Assembly (NCBI GenBank): GCA_948146395.1
Contig: OX411556.1
Coordinates: 34,424,411-34,488,410 of the forward strand
Length of the DNA stretch: 64,000 nt
Direction: 5' to 3'
Source of the DNA: Fragum whitleyi
Taxonomy: Eukaryota > Mollusca > Bivalvia > Cardiida > Cardiidae
Part shown: piece after piece, positions 46,246-58,640 of the stretch
Position numbering within the stretch: position 1 is the first letter of the stretch
Layout of the letters: every line of letters begins with the position of its first letter
The notes under the pieces: model-generated
The model's input: only the letters and a program-made list of their open reading frames with translations
What the model was told of the DNA's origin: nothing
The model's database searches: none
Translations under genes and position numbers: made by a program

Positions 46246-46403
46246 TTAAGGTAGTAGACCCGTAATAGTTTTGAAACATTTCGGAATAAATGAACTTTAA
46301 CAGTGTTAATCGAGGTTGCCTAATGATTTTCGTTAGAAAACCTCGGTTAACATTGTGAAAGAATATGTGGTTCGAAAAGTTGCGGAACTATTACGGGTTC
46401 ACA
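46246..46403. repeat. Palindromic MITE (family K)
   Basis: The left end TTAAGGTAGTAGACCCGTAA and right end GTTGCGGAACTATTACGGGT match the copy at 36576-36740. The right border has decayed. Confidence 0.7.
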
Positions 46404-46957
46404 ACAAACAGTAATAATATTTACAGCGATATTGATCAATATTCGTTGTCCTCCATTCACATCAATATTATCAATATCGTAGGTTGACTGTATGATAGTG
46501 ATATGTTTGCAAATTCTGAAGAAAGGTAATTGTATGGTTTCACTGTTCTTGTCAATAAAATTGACCGTGTATGGGCCCTTTTAGAAACATTTTTTACCCT
46601 TTTAAATGCGCAACTTCGCGCGCTTTATAGGAGAAAAGGGTGATTTTTGAACTTTACCCCTGTTTTATTTTTACGTTATTTTGGTAACTTGTACGAAAAC
46701 AACCATACAGCAACCGAACTTGCATTTTCTAACCGATTTTTTTTTTTATTTTATAGCTGATCCAAAATCATTACATCGAAACATACAGAAGGGGCAATAT
46801 TCGTGGTCTATCAAAATAAGTCATTCATATTTTGAAAACCGCGGTGATCTAGTAAAATAAGTCATTTATAATCAACAGAAAAGAAATCTTTTCGTTAGAA
46901 TCAGTCATCTTATAAAACGAAAAACTGTAGATGGGATCATGTTCAATTGAACTATTT

Positions 46958-47211
46958 GTGACCTGTCACGCGAAAAGAGTCCATCTGGGTAGTGCGTATA
47001 GTGTCGACCCCTTAGGACTGCGCAGACTGACTAGGGTCGTACTTTACTGATTTTCTGAAGCTAGAACGATCAATCTACCTTTCGGTGAGACATGTATTTA
47101 AACCCGATCCCTGGTTATGCTGAACCAGAACCAATCTCTTTTCAAATGTTTGTTTTTAACGTAGTTCCGAGATGGTCCCTTTTCGCGTGACGGGTCACAT
47201 TTTATTTCTTT
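46958..47211. mobile_element. MITE family G
   Basis: The ends TGTGACCTGTCACGCGAAAAG and (reverse complement) TGTGACCCGTCACGCGAAAAG continue into GxxCCATCT. It is about 250 bp with no coding capacity. Related: an interrupted copy at 51852-52294 and fragments at 12652, 19404 and 58115. Confidence 0.75.
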
Positions 47212-47336
47212 GTTGTACATGCTAAATCTCCCTCATGACCTAGAGCTAGTAATTTGCTTTAATCTTGGATCAAAACTACTTTTTCTAGCTCACCAGTGGA
47301 CTGGTGGATTCAGATGGGGTTCGGGGGTTCAAACGA

Positions 47337-47350
47337 CCCCCCCCCCCCCC
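47337..47350. repeat. Run of 14 C
   Basis: A poly-C tract in intergenic sequence between MITE family G and repeat family D. Its length may be uncertain in assembly. Confidence 0.85.
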
Positions 47351-47685
47351 TAAAACAAAAGTATTTTAAATTCATGCAGAATTTCAGTTAACCTTGTGTT
47401 GTTTACGACATATCCCTGTTGTGAAACCATTCTTGACAGAAAGTATAGACTTAGATCAGCCTGCACAGTTGTGTAGACTGATTTAAGCATACACTGCCTG
47501 CCTTCTTTTTTGCGCAAAGATCTTGAGCAAGACTCCTTGATATGTTCAAAAGAGAGAAAATATGTTGAAACGAAATATTAATTCAGCAGGAAAAAATTAC
47601 AATTGTGATTAACATGTATTTGGAAAACGAGGCCCCATTTGTATGTTCGAACCCCATTTACAGAAAACCTGGATCCGCCGCTGCT

Positions 47686-48440
47686 CACCTGAGAACAACG
47701 TGCCCAAGTCGAGCTTTTGTGATCATCTTTTGTCCGTCGTTCGTCGAAAGTCTTTGATAATTCTTTCGACATCTTCTCTTCAGTAACCAATGGACGTATC
47801 TCAACCAAACTTGACAAAAGTGTTCCTTTTGTGACCGTTCTCAAAACGTGTTCGTGTTTTGGATTGAGCCCTAAATAAGGCCATGGCATGGGAGTTATAA
47901 TTTGACTCCGAAATATTTAAACATCTTCTCCCCAGTTACCTGTTGGCCAATTTCAACCAAACTTGCCAGAAATATTGCCCCTGTGACATTTCTCATGACT
48001 CCTCCGCGAACTTTTATTTACTCCAAACTATTGGATGGCGGTACGGGATGGTTTTTAACTGTTGAATATTTGAATATCTTTTTCTTTCGAACCCAATCCG
48101 GCCATTTCAATTAATTTCAAGTTGAATGATCCTTTGTGACCCTTTTGCGAAATATGTTCGGCCTATAATTATGGATGTGGCAGGGAGGGGGGGGTCTTTT
48201 ATCTCTATTAAATCTATGAACAACATCATCTCCTAACACAATAGACTATTTTCAATGAAACTTTGTCGGATATTCCTTTGGTGACCCTTCTGCAAAAAAA
48301 TCTTCGCTATATCCTTATTTGGGAATGGTAGAACATGACCTTTTTACCACAGGCAAATTCGAACGAAACTTTGCTAGAATGTTTAGTGACATCCATTGGA
48401 CTCAAAAATTCAGGTGGGCGGTTTATGGCATTCTGACCTT
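47686..48440 (+). repeat. Modular repeat related to family D
   Basis: GCTCACCTGAGAACAACGTG opens the block, followed by GTCCGTCGTTCGTCG. Modules then carry CAACCAAACTTG(A/C)C, GTTCCTTTTGTGACC and TTCAATGAAACTTTG..GGTGACCC. It ends CAGGTGGGCGGTTTATGGC. Confidence 0.65.
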
Positions 48441-48748
48441 GTTTTAACTTGATATAGTTGTTGTTTTTTAATTAATTATGTTGATAGAAGTTTAGGTCGT
48501 TAGAAAAGAATTAACGTATATGACACACAGTTTTGTTTAACTTGAGCCTTAGTCATGAGATTGAGCACAAACTAGTTAAAAATCAGTTTTTTTAACGTGG
48601 AAGTTCATGACGAGAAGTAAAAGATCAAATTCAGATTTAGCTTTGTGGATGAAAACTAAATGAATAAATCGCTAGTGTTTATATTATTTAACATTGTTGC
48701 TTATTATTCTCTGTTGTTGAAGAAATTATAGAAATAATTATTGTAACT

Positions 48749-49134
<386 letters not shown>

Positions 49135-49716
49135 AAAGAAAGTATATCGCTCACTGACATTATAAGATTTAAATTAAAACTCAGGGTCAAAAGTCATGCA
49201 CAATCTTGACTTCAAGTACTTTGCAAAGACAATAATTCTGAATATTTAGGTCGAGATTTCATACATGTTCATAATTATTCATCTTTAATTGAACAGAAAA
49301 CAGTGATGACTTTTTTTTTTTCTCAGGGTTCGAGGTTTTGGTTCAAAGTATTTGGTCAAAACTACACCAAATTCAGAATTAAAATGTTTTCAAAATCCTA
49401 GCTGAACTGAAAAGAACTAAATGTAGTCAACTAGGACCTCACGAATACTCGGTCGAACAAATCGAAAAAAATAGATCGGATCGGGCCTCGAACAAAAATT
49501 CCATTTATTAATATAATCATAAAGGAATGTAGAGTGAGCAATTTTAGATTAAGAAATAGTAAATAAAGCGAAAAGTTCCATTTCTATTCAGTCGGTGCAA
49601 TCAGCCTTTTGATTGGCACCTTTTTGCCTGACGAGTCAAATTTCACAAAATATACCTAAAACAAATGTTCACTTCTATATTTCCTTTCCCAGTACGTAAT
49701 ATTCGTTTAAATCGAT

Positions 49717-49785
49717 GACTCGGTGCGGTACAGTTGTAACTGCCTATAAGTTTATAGGCAGTTACAACTGTATCGCGCCGAACCA
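49717..49785. repeat. CAGTTGTAACTGCC palindrome, intact
   Basis: The arms TACAGTTGTAACTGCCTATAA and TTATAGGCAGTTACAACTGTA are perfect reverse complements over 21 bp. The outer parts (CTCGGTGCGG against CGCGCCGAACC) are imperfect. Confidence 0.85.
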
Positions 49786-50369
49786 TGGAAATGGCCTTCA
49801 ACCGGTAAGGAGGTACAGAAAGAGTTTTAAACGTAAAAAACTAAATGTCATTTAAATAAAGCATGTTAATAAAAATGTCACAATATTTTACTGCAATCGT
49901 CCGGACATCCTCAATTATAGCTGTAATGCTAAATAGTAAATGTTAATTGAATTATTATAGTCCATCGGTGTGCAATTTCAACGGCGAAAGATTATAAATT
50001 TACTACGCTGTACGCATCTCGTTTGTTGAAATGCAACAATAAAATTAAAGAATATTAAATTGAGTTGTTTATAGTCATGTCATTTTAACGAAATCAAAGC
50101 TTCAATTTTACCAGTATGAAATGTTTTTTTTTTTTCTTTTTTTCCCCTCAAAACGTTAAACCTAGTAAGCGGACCGTTGCTAGCTAACAAAAAAAATGCC
50201 CTTAAACTGCTATTGACGTCTGTTCAACAAAACACGTTCACATTGAAAGTATTTCCTCAGTGCAATATTTTTTGGCAAGAAATGTCAGTTCTCTTATCTG
50301 TTGCATTATGATAGTGAAACATTTTCCAAAGATCAAAAGGCGAAGTATTGCTTACTAATTTTATATTGT

Positions 50370-52183
50370 AACGATACAAATATCCGTGTGACAAAATCCC
50401 ATATAATATTTTTTTTGATATCACATGGATATTTTTAGAACAATAACATAATGCGGTTATTTTTAGAAACTAGCATTTCTGTTAGAAACATCGACAAAAA
50501 TAAGGCAATTATTGGTTATTAAAAAGAATCATGTAATGTACTGTACGCAAAAATATTTAACTCGGTTGTGGGAATTGATAATTCCCCCAACCTTGTTACA
50601 TATTTTTTTTTATACAAAACACTAAGTACGTATTATAAAGGCTATACTTCATAGCAACGGATGTATTCATCCGTACGTAAAAATTTAAGGGAAAGGATTT
50701 TTACGGGAAAAGGATGTATGACATAGATGTTTAAAAAAAGAAAAAAAATCGTTCTTTAAGTTTAAGTAATGTAAAAAAGTGATTAAGAAGTGGAAATCGT
50801 TTATCAATATCAAAGTATACAATAAAGAGGTTATTGAATTTAAATTGGAATATATTGTGTCGGACTCGGTCTTTTGGCGTTAGTGCCCTCGCAATTGATG
50901 ATATTATGTTATGTACTGTGGAAGTGACGCCATATTTGAATCTGATGACGTCACTTTACAAAAGACGTTATATTTTTGGCATAAAAAAGATTAATTTATG
51001 CAATATCGCCGAAATATCCCAAAAATTTCGATCATATTATAAATAGAATATCACATTTTTATTCATAAATCACCAAATTCATTAGACGCGTTATCTAAAA
51101 ATATAAAAATAACATCGACAGATCCTCGTTTAATCTGTTCATAGGTGATGCGTTAAACAAATTTGGTATTTCATGATCACTCTTTCAATATATCCCCTAT
51201 TTATTTGCATGATAAATAGGCCAACTTCCTCAAAATCAGGACAGGAATAGAATGTATATATATCGATTTCCATTAAAAGAAAAGGGGCCGTAGGTGATAA
51301 AAAATAGATGTTATTTGAACTAATTAAACTTTGGACATCATCCATTAAGGACATTATAGGAGCCTATTTATCGTATTAACGCGAATTTAACGTCATATTT
51401 TCTTACTTGAAATACAGAAGATTTGTTCTGTTCTATACTAGACAGTAATTATTCTTTAGAGTTAAATCGAAACCTTTTAGTGATTTTTAACAAACAAATT
51501 GTTATTTTAAACATTGTTTATTGTTCAGTTTCTTTTTATTTTATTTAATAATAAAGAAAAAGAAAAAATAAAAAGAAAGAAAAAGCTGGATGATCTAAAT
51601 TTTAAATTTAAAAAAGGAGGTATAATCTTCAGTATTGCCTTGTATGTTCAAATATTGTGTAATTGGAGAATAGAGAAAGATAAAGTATGTTTCTATGATT
51701 TTATATTTATACGTTCTCTTAATAAAGAGAAAAGTGACCGAAAAAAAAAAAAGATACCAAATGTTATGAAAATGTAAAAAGAAATGTCTAACTTGAATGC
51801 CCAGTGGAATATAATTTGTAATGCGGTTGCCTAGTATGGACTAGTGTAATATTTGTGACCCGTCACGCGTATAAGCTCCATCTGCCGTAAAACGAATATT
51901 TGAAAAGGAGAACGATCCCGTGCAGATGTCAACCAGAACCGTATTTGAATAATGTTATTTAGGATTAAGAAAAATATAAAGTAATAAATATATAATACGT
52001 ACTAAGTGTTTTGTATGAATAAAAATATCTAACAAGGTTGGGAGAATTGATTATTGTCGAGGCTCTAACTGAAATGCAAGTTTCAAAAAATAACCGCATT
52101 ATATCTTTGTTCTAAAAAAACTATGTGATATCATAAAAAATATCATACAGGGTGTTATCACACGGATATTTGTATAGTTATAA
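50370..52183. mobile_element. 1.8-kb structure with inverted repeats of about 200-270 bp
   Basis: The left arm (about 50370-50637) starts ACGATACAAATATCCGTGTGA, passes through GATATCACATGG and ATAATGCGGTTATTTTTAGAA, and ends ACAAAACACTAAGTACGTATT. The right arm (51990-52183) is the reverse complement in the same order, with a shorter middle. The 1.35 kb between is AT-rich, contains a family J repeat at 50850-51215 and has no recognised gene. It may be one foldback element or two inverted copies of one MITE. Confidence 0.65.
50850..51215. repeat. Repeat family J copy
   Basis: ATAAATAGAATATCAC, CACCAAATTCATTAGACGCG, TTATCTAAAAATATAAAAAT, ATCCTCGTTTAATCTG and ATCCCCTATTTATT follow the same order as 6260-6690. 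Confidence 0.5.
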
Positions 52184-52294
52184 GATAAAGAAAAGTTTCG
52201 GTCCTAGTCGACCTGCGCGGTTTGTCCAGGGTTACTAGGATCGATACTTTTCGCACTTCACAGATGGTCCCCTTTTGCTAGACGGGTCATAATT
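51852..52294. repeat. MITE family G interrupted by the right arm of the inverted-repeat structure
   Basis: The left end TTTGTGACCCGTCACGCG..CTCCATCTG and right end CAGATGGTCCCCTTTTGC..GACGGGTCATAA are the inverted termini of family G. The block 51990-52183 between them is foreign to that family. It ends about 35 bp before the likely 5' untranslated exon of the SLC43 gene. Confidence 0.6.
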
Positions 52295-52341
52295 TGTTTT
52301 ATTAATATCACCAACATTATTTCTTTTAAGGAATAATTTAA

Positions 52342-55300
52342 ATGAACACCGATCCTCCCAGTGGACGAAACGGAAAGTTAATCAAAGCGATGAAAGGGCG
52401 GGAGGACTACCCAGGTGTGTGGCGATACATTATCGTTATTGTGGCTATGATAGAGGTGTTGTGTTTTAGTGGTATTATCTATGGATGGGGAGCCTTGGTT
52501 TATGTGTTAAAAGATGAAGGATTTCTCGTTGAATTATGCCAGACAGATAATGGGTAAGACTTTTTTGCATCTTTTGAGACCATATAAGAACATATTTTAA
52601 TTCAACACTTAAGCAAAATGCACCCATTTAACTTATTAAAACGATTGAAAGAGACCCCGACCCATACAATAAATATTTCAGGTGAAAAAAAGAAGAATGG
52701 TATTCATAGGAAATATTCTAGGAGGGGGGGGCATTGTGAGAAATGTAAAATTAATTTTTCATTATGTAGTCCTTTCACAGAATGTTTCTCTTCATTGAAC
52801 TATTTTTCTTATAAAATGTTAACTCCACTTACATATAGACAACGGGCTTATGGTAAAGATAATTAGTATGCGTGTGTATGTTTGTGCTTGTCCGTGAATT
52901 TAGTTTCCTTGGAAAATCTTCTCCAAACTTCTAGGTAGATTTCTATAAAAAGAATGATCATTGACTAAACATTCATCAGTTGTTTCCACCAATGGGTTGA
53001 TAATCATAGACCTATGAGTAGCTCTATGTGGGATATATGGGATAGCAGCTGGGGGCTAGGAAAGCATGTAATGATAGTACTGGTGTGAGAAATACCAGAA
53101 ATCTATATTTATGTGCTCCAGCCGCCGCGATATAACTGAAATATTGTATACATCGGCGTAAAACCTCATTCAAACAAACAAAAAACCTTCATCAGATTTC
53201 TCTGAATCAATCCATTATCGGTTAAAAGCGTTGATATTATTGACATGGCTTTTCAACATATCATTTTCAATAAATACTCTGTTCTTTGTACAGTTGGCGA
53301 AGCGATGCTGATAAAAATAAGGCCGTTTGAGAGTCCATATCGCTCCACCGACTTTCCTGTAAACAATAATTTTGAAAAAAAATGTTTCCCTTTTTCCCTG
53401 AAGGATAAATAGTGCACATCAAAATATTTCCACACAATCGATAGCCAACATCACGACTAATGTCGAATGCAGTGCAAGGGATGCCCGCTTCAATCTGTAC
53501 TTTACTCTGATCTCATCTATTGGCGTCCTGCTAATCTTGATCGTTGGACATACCTTCACCAGATTTGGTACTAGAATAACCAGACTTATATTTATGTAAG
53601 TATTAGCGACCTATCGCGTGAAAAGGATTATGTTTTACAAACTCGTGAATTTGTCATCGCTAATTTAGTTATATATAGTTACATTTTGAAATTGACTTTC
53701 ATCTCATTCAAAAGCACTGTATCTAGCAATTGTGAAAAGCATCGGCCTAATTTGTCGAACTTGACACTCAGTCCTATCAAAATCATTCACTCGGCGCTCC
53801 ATTCATTCATTCCAACCACTCACTCAAATTGATCAAAAACGCTCCGAAATAATAAGAAAACATTTCGAAATCGTTCAAGACGATCAGCATTAAATTCAAA
53901 TCGGTAAGCTTATTCTACAATTTTATTGACTAGTTTGAATTTTAAAGTGTCTGTTTGGTCCACGAAGACACACAAAAAGAAAAGTGCGAATATTTCAATA
54001 AAGGGAGGTAATACATATCGCTAATTTTGTTCATGTTGAAGAAAATTAGCGACATTGGATTTCCACCCTATAATTTCACTCAAAACTCGCTCCACGCAAT
54101 CAATTTCAACCCAAAATCATTTAAAAATCATTCGTCTTGTCAGTTTGACGATGTTGTTAAGTGTAGCCGGAAATCTGCATATCTACAATAGTTTCTATAT
54201 GAGCCTTCACTTTTTCATAAAGTTTGCTAGGCCAAGGATTTTTGTCAGCCTTCTGAAAATACTGAGTCTGACAAAGCTCGAAATTTCTCTTAATCAGATT
54301 ATTTTTTGTTTTGATATTTTAAATCTTTTATGTTGATTCCACTTTGCTCTACTTTTATTTTTCTCATTTTTATGGTCGACTTTTACTGAAATGTATCTTA
54401 TTTCCGGGTTACCATTTGAAATAATTATATTTGTGGTATTTTATTTTGAAGAAAAAAGGAATGCAGCAGTATTTGCTTATTTAATACCGTTAGGTAATGA
54501 AATAATACTTCGAAAAATTCTGCTTCAAAGCTATTGTACATCACTGAAAGTATCGAAGAAGGGAGTTTTTTGTGGGACACTTTCAAACGTGAAATATTGA
54601 TTGGGGAAAAAGGGTTATGGTAGGACTAGGCTTATCGGACTTTAGTATGTTATCTATGCTCAAAGGATACACAGCGTTGAACCCATCCGTTGTAAATACG
54701 ATATCACGAGAGCGTTCCAAGGTTATTCCGACCCTCTTGTTTAAATCGGTCTTATTTATTTGGATACAGTTCCGCATCAAAATACCTTAGAGTTGTTTTT
54801 TTATTCCAGTTACAGTTAAGGACAACGTGAAATTGACTAGATGAATGATTTTGGAATGATTCTGGAATAAAATTGAATAAGGGTCTGGAGCGAGTTTTGA
54901 GTGAATTTAATGGGAGGTAAACCAATATCGCAAATTTTTTTCAGGATAAACAAAATTTGCGATAATTATGACCTCCCTTTAATACAATATGCACACAAAT
55001 TCTCTAAATAGCGTCCTATTTTTTCAAGAACCTATCAGACGCTTACAATTTCAATTATGTCAATGAAAATCTCGATTTTTTTCTGTTTATATTCATTTTA
55101 AATGTAGTTGTTGATTGTATCTTTTTTATACATTTTGGAGCGTTTTTGATCGATTTGAGTGGGTGTATGGAATGAATGAACGGAGCGCTGAGTGAGTGTT
55201 CTAGAAAGGTTTTGATTGAGATAAATGTCAATATCACGATGTAACTAACTGTACCAAGTCCTTTTTTTTTCAAAATAAATTATTCCGCAGATGCATAGGT

Positions 55301-58079
55301 TTTGTTAAGTTTAGAGGACATACGCGACCTTTAATTAAACAAAAAGAACATAAATCAAAATGATTCCGCTAGACTTCACTAAATCAAGGACCATTTGTGT
55401 GCATGTCTACTTGTCTCTGTTTTCAAGGGACATAAATCACCCACAACTATAATCTTGTCATTAATGGTAATAGTCTTTAGCTGAATGTATGAAAATGTAA
55501 TAATGCACAAGTTTAAGTGAGTGATCAAAGGTCAATTTTGTCTATACCTGTATAGACAAAACTGGCTTTTGATCACTCACATAAACTTGTAAATCTAGTT
55601 TGATATTTTTTCCAAACCTGAATTGACATTTGACCTCTCACTCTCATTCTTTTGATCCGCCTTTTTGGCATGAAAATAGATACATATTTAAAGTTAAAAA
55701 ATAACAATTGTGTTAAGACTTGCGTTAGATAAGGGTGTTTAACTCTTAGTCACAGTTCGATTTTCAAGGCTTTTCTATAATGATTATGATTTCTAATTCT
55801 CAACTTAATCGGGAATGATCCAAAGCATTATCATGAAACTTACAAAAAACACTTACGATTCTAGTTTGCTTAACCTAAAATGTACTTTCTTGCCTTATTT
55901 TATAGAACCTGTTTTTGCATTGGATGTCTGTGCATAGCTTTTGCAGATACGGGTATGTATAGCTTAGCCTTTCTCGGGTAAGCACAATCGATATCTAACA
56001 AGGAAATAGATCATATGAACCTGCGCGTGAGATTTCCAACAATTTGACATCTGCATGGGATACAAACATTGAGCAGCCTAGACAGTTACATAGTGTAATT
56101 AGAGGATCGCCTGGCTGTCTATAGATACGTTAAGACCTTATTTATCAAGAAATCGCATAGTAAAGACTTTGGTCAGACTGTGTGGATGCACATATTGGCC
56201 AAAGTCTTTGCTTTGCGCACATTTCATATTGTTGGATATGCCACACACAGGCTCATATTTCTTTGGAAAACGGAAACTCGAACACAACGGTGCAAAATAA
56301 TTTACTTCAAAAATGTCATTATGGCTTAACCTATGGTTAACATGACTTCCTCGTATAATAGCTTAATTCCATATTTTGATGCACCCATGAATACTTCAGT
56401 GGGAAAAGAATTCCTATTTAAGGTTGGAATGGCTTTTAACCCCTGATCTTTAACGCATGTAAAAGGGTACTTCGGTTATTTAATACACTTTAAGAAAACA
56501 CATATTGTAAACATTTTCCTATCGTCCGTCGAGATATCATCAAATCATATTATACCCAATCCTTTCATTGATTTTGTTTTGGGTATCGTAATCCTTAGTA
56601 ATGCTTGTGACGTCACATGAACCATCGTGCGATATGACGAGGTTTTCTGTCTGCGCCCTCATTATTCCCGAGGTATATTGATATTCCATAGAACCGCTGA
56701 GGATTCCGAGTCACTTTGGCATATTTCATTTCAGAATATCCGTGGTTAGTCTGCCTAGGCGGTATATTGATGATAGGCAGTGGATATGTGTTTATCATTA
56801 CAAGTACCCAGGTAAGGATTGATTCGAAAATAATTATTTGGTTTTGGTTAAATGGGGTATATACCGCTTTTAATAATCTCTCTGTCATATCGTGGCGACT
56901 GGAGTATCTTAAAATGAATTCCTAGTATTTCTTACACCAGTGATACCAATACATTCCTTCCCAGCCGCCAGCTGGTGACCCATTTAGGGTTTAAATTATC
57001 CATTCATTCGTTGGAGATAAACGCAGGGAAGCATGAACGCCTCTGTCGGGAATCGAATCCGAAACAATTTGAATAATAGCATGGGCGTATCTAGGACGTT
57101 GAAATTTTTACGCACTCAGAAGGCGACAACCAAATAAAAGGGATAAAGGCTATTTGTGGACTGTGACAAAAGATGAACGCCCGCCGCCTACTCCCTTATT
57201 ATGATCTAAGCGTTGTCGAATAATCAAAACATCGTAACTACAGCTTAAATAAGCTGTAGTTTCAATGTTATGATCATTCATCAATGTTATTTTTCGAAAG
57301 TGGATTTATTTCTATTACGCACTTGCGTAATTTGCGTAATGGGAGCTACGCCCCTTAAAAGCCCGGCGCACAACCACCTACGATTTGAAGGCGTCTGGAA
57401 ATATTTATGTTTATAGATGACTCGTTTAATAAATTCGGTTTTCAATAACCCTTCATTCAATATCCTCTATTTATCTTCAAAATATAAAGTAATAGACAAG
57501 GAAAAGGAGAAAATCTTGGATGTCGACCCAAAAATCGTAACCGCAGCTTATTCAGACTAAAGGGATACGTTTAAGTCGCAAATCCACGAACGTCATTGAA
57601 ACAAAATGACGGGAAATGACATTGATCAACAGACATCTTAATTATAATTGAATTATTTTCATTGGCCGATCGGGTATCTGATATGCAACAGTCATCTGTT
57701 ATTACATGAGCGTAAAGTACAGTTTAGAAGCCTAGCCTTCAAATAAGTGCGTCTTCTCCCAGAAACCACACTGCTTCCACCTTGACCCAATATTAATGTA
57801 GATCAAGGAATAAGAATTATATTCGAATTTATTAGCCCACATTCCCATAAATTATGTCACCTATTTAAAGCCCCTAATTGTTTTACAAGTGACAAGAGTA
57901 ATGTGCACGCGCAGTTCTTAATTGAAATAAGTGCATGAGTTATGAAGGTAGCCTGGTGCCAATCTAAAGGTTATTTCCTTTTTCAGTTTAACATGCTATT
58001 CCCGGGCCATTCCTCAACAATAGTCGGCATTATGAACGGTATGAAGGTGTCATCATCGTTTATGCAGCAACTCGTCAAG
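52342..58079 (+). CDS. SLC43-type solute carrier, 5' part (gene continues past the window)
   Basis: A major facilitator transporter of the LAT3/LAT4/SLC43A3 family, which moves large neutral amino acids or purine bases across the plasma membrane. Five coding exons, 52342-52553, 53413-53595, 55906-55952, 56735-56811 and 57987-58079, join in phase to 204 residues, about the first third. Evidence: transmembrane segment 1 (about 29-53) ends YGWGALVYVLKDEGF, close to the family pattern GWxSLxxxLKNEGF. An extracellular loop has N-glycosylation sites (NIST, NITT) and Cys residues. Then come ARDARFNLYFTLISS, a RFGTRITRL loop, and FNMLFPGHSSTIVGIMNG, matching the F-G-x-x-RST region of relatives. An acceptor at 52329-52330 just before the ATG suggests a 5' untranslated exon upstream. 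Exon 2 keeps frame only from the AG at 53411-53412, and exon 3 only with the donor at 55953. No later exon was recognised to 64000. Which SLC43 member cannot be decided. Confidence 0.85.
52980..53186 (+). repeat. SINE family A, body only
   Basis: TTTCCACCAATGGGTTGATAATC, GGGATAGCAGCTGGGGGC, GTGTGAGAAATACCAG, CTCCAGCCGCCGCGATATAAC and GGCGTAAAACCTC with an (AAAC)n tail. A short internal duplication (GTGGGATATATGGGATAG) precedes the body. It lies in SLC43 intron 1. Confidence 0.75.
53725..54160. repeat. MITE family C copy
   Basis: CATTCATTCCAACCACTCAC and CTCGCTCCACGCAATCAATT are followed by GTCAGTTTGACGATGTTG and TTAA (54157-54160). A central stem pairs TCGCTAATTTTG with AAAATTAGCGA near 54018-54052. 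It lies in SLC43 intron 2. Confidence 0.6.
54816..55248. mobile_element. MITE family C, nearly complete
   Basis: The left end TTAAGGACAACGTGAAATTGAC and right end (reverse complement TTACATCGTGATATTGAC) are inverted. A central stem pairs TATCGCAAATTTT with AAAATTTGCGATA near 54932-54966. The body contains GGAGCGAGTTTTGAGTG and GAATGAATGAACGGAGC. It lies in SLC43 intron 2. Confidence 0.7.
55507..55590. repeat. 84-bp palindrome
   Basis: The arms ACAAGTTTAAGTGAGTGATC and GATCACTCACATAAACTTGT are reverse complements with a single mismatch. The inner stem TTTTGTCTATA pairs with TATAGACAAAA around a loop of about 5 bases near 55548. It lies in SLC43 intron 2. Confidence 0.8.
56016..56254. mobile_element. 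MITE family H in SLC43 intron 3
   Basis: The ends TGAACCTGCGCGTGAGATTTC and (reverse complement) TGAGCCTGTGTGTGGCATATC continue through CAACAAT. The interior TAGTAAAGACTTTGGTCAGA matches the copy at 32616-32843. Confidence 0.75.
56851..57065 (-). repeat. SINE family A, degenerate, minus strand
   Basis: The minus strand reads a T arm-like GGATTCGATTCCCGACAG, then CAGCTGGCGGCTGGG, GTATCACTGGTGTAAGAAATAC and AAAGCGGTATATACCCC. It is heavily diverged. It lies in SLC43 intron 4. Confidence 0.6.
57083..57354. mobile_element. MITE family I
   Basis: The left end GGGCGTATCTAGGACG..TTTTTACGCA and right end (reverse complement GGGGCGTAGCTCCCATTACG) are imperfect inverted repeats. An inner palindrome pairs ACTACAGCTTA with TAAGCTGTAGT near 57237-57262. 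It lies in SLC43 intron 4. Confidence 0.55.
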
Positions 58080-58175
58080 GTTTGTACCACCCAGCTATAA
58101 ACGTAAACGTTCTTTACACGTGACTCGTCACACGAAAAATGGGTCAATCCGTAAGATTAACATTTGAATTTTTTT

Positions 58176-58382
58176 TGTTTGAATGTGGATTTAAACCGCT
58201 TTCAACAATTCTTCTGTTATATTGCGGCAGTCTCCAGCTGCTATCTCACATAGGTCTACGATTATCAACCTATTGGTGAGAGACAAATAGTCGGAGAGAA
58301 TGAGTATCGCCGTCGTGGATCGAATCCGGGACCTCTAGATTGATAGTCCGACGGGCTACCAGCTGCGCTATGACGGCGGCTA
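58176..58382 (-). repeat. SINE family A with tRNA head, minus strand, internally deleted
   Basis: The minus strand starts GCCGCCGTCATAGCGCAGC, keeps a B box-like GGATTCGATCC, reads GATAGCAGCTGGAGACTG and then jumps to CCGCAATATAACAG and AAAGCGGTTTAAATCC. The AGAAATACCAGGAATC part is deleted. It lies about 100 bp behind SLC43 exon 5. Confidence 0.75.
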
Positions 58383-58409
58383 ACATTTGAAAAGGAAATT
58401 TCAGTTAAA

Positions 58410-58640
58410 ACATTGTGAATTGACACTCATTCTGATGAAAATTATTCAAAATCATTCACTCAGCGCTTCATTCATTTATTCCTAAAACTCACTGAAATCG
58501 ACCAAAAACGCTCCGAAATCGTTAGAAGCATTTCGAAATCGTTAAATGGGATTATTACTTAATTCAAATCGATCAAATTATTCTAAGATTTTATATGCTG
58601 GTGTGAATTTTGAAATTTTTGGTTGGTCCACGAAGACACA
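58410..58640. repeat. MITE family C, left half
   Basis: ACATTGTGAATTGACACTCATTC, CACTCAGCGCTTCATTCATTTATTC and AAAAACGCTCCGAAATCG match other family C copies. The right terminus was not found. Confidence 0.55.

Noticed and set aside
51514..51777. Lys-rich frame inside the inverted-repeat structure
   Set aside because: The composition reflects A-rich sequence. No motif of a transposase or other protein.
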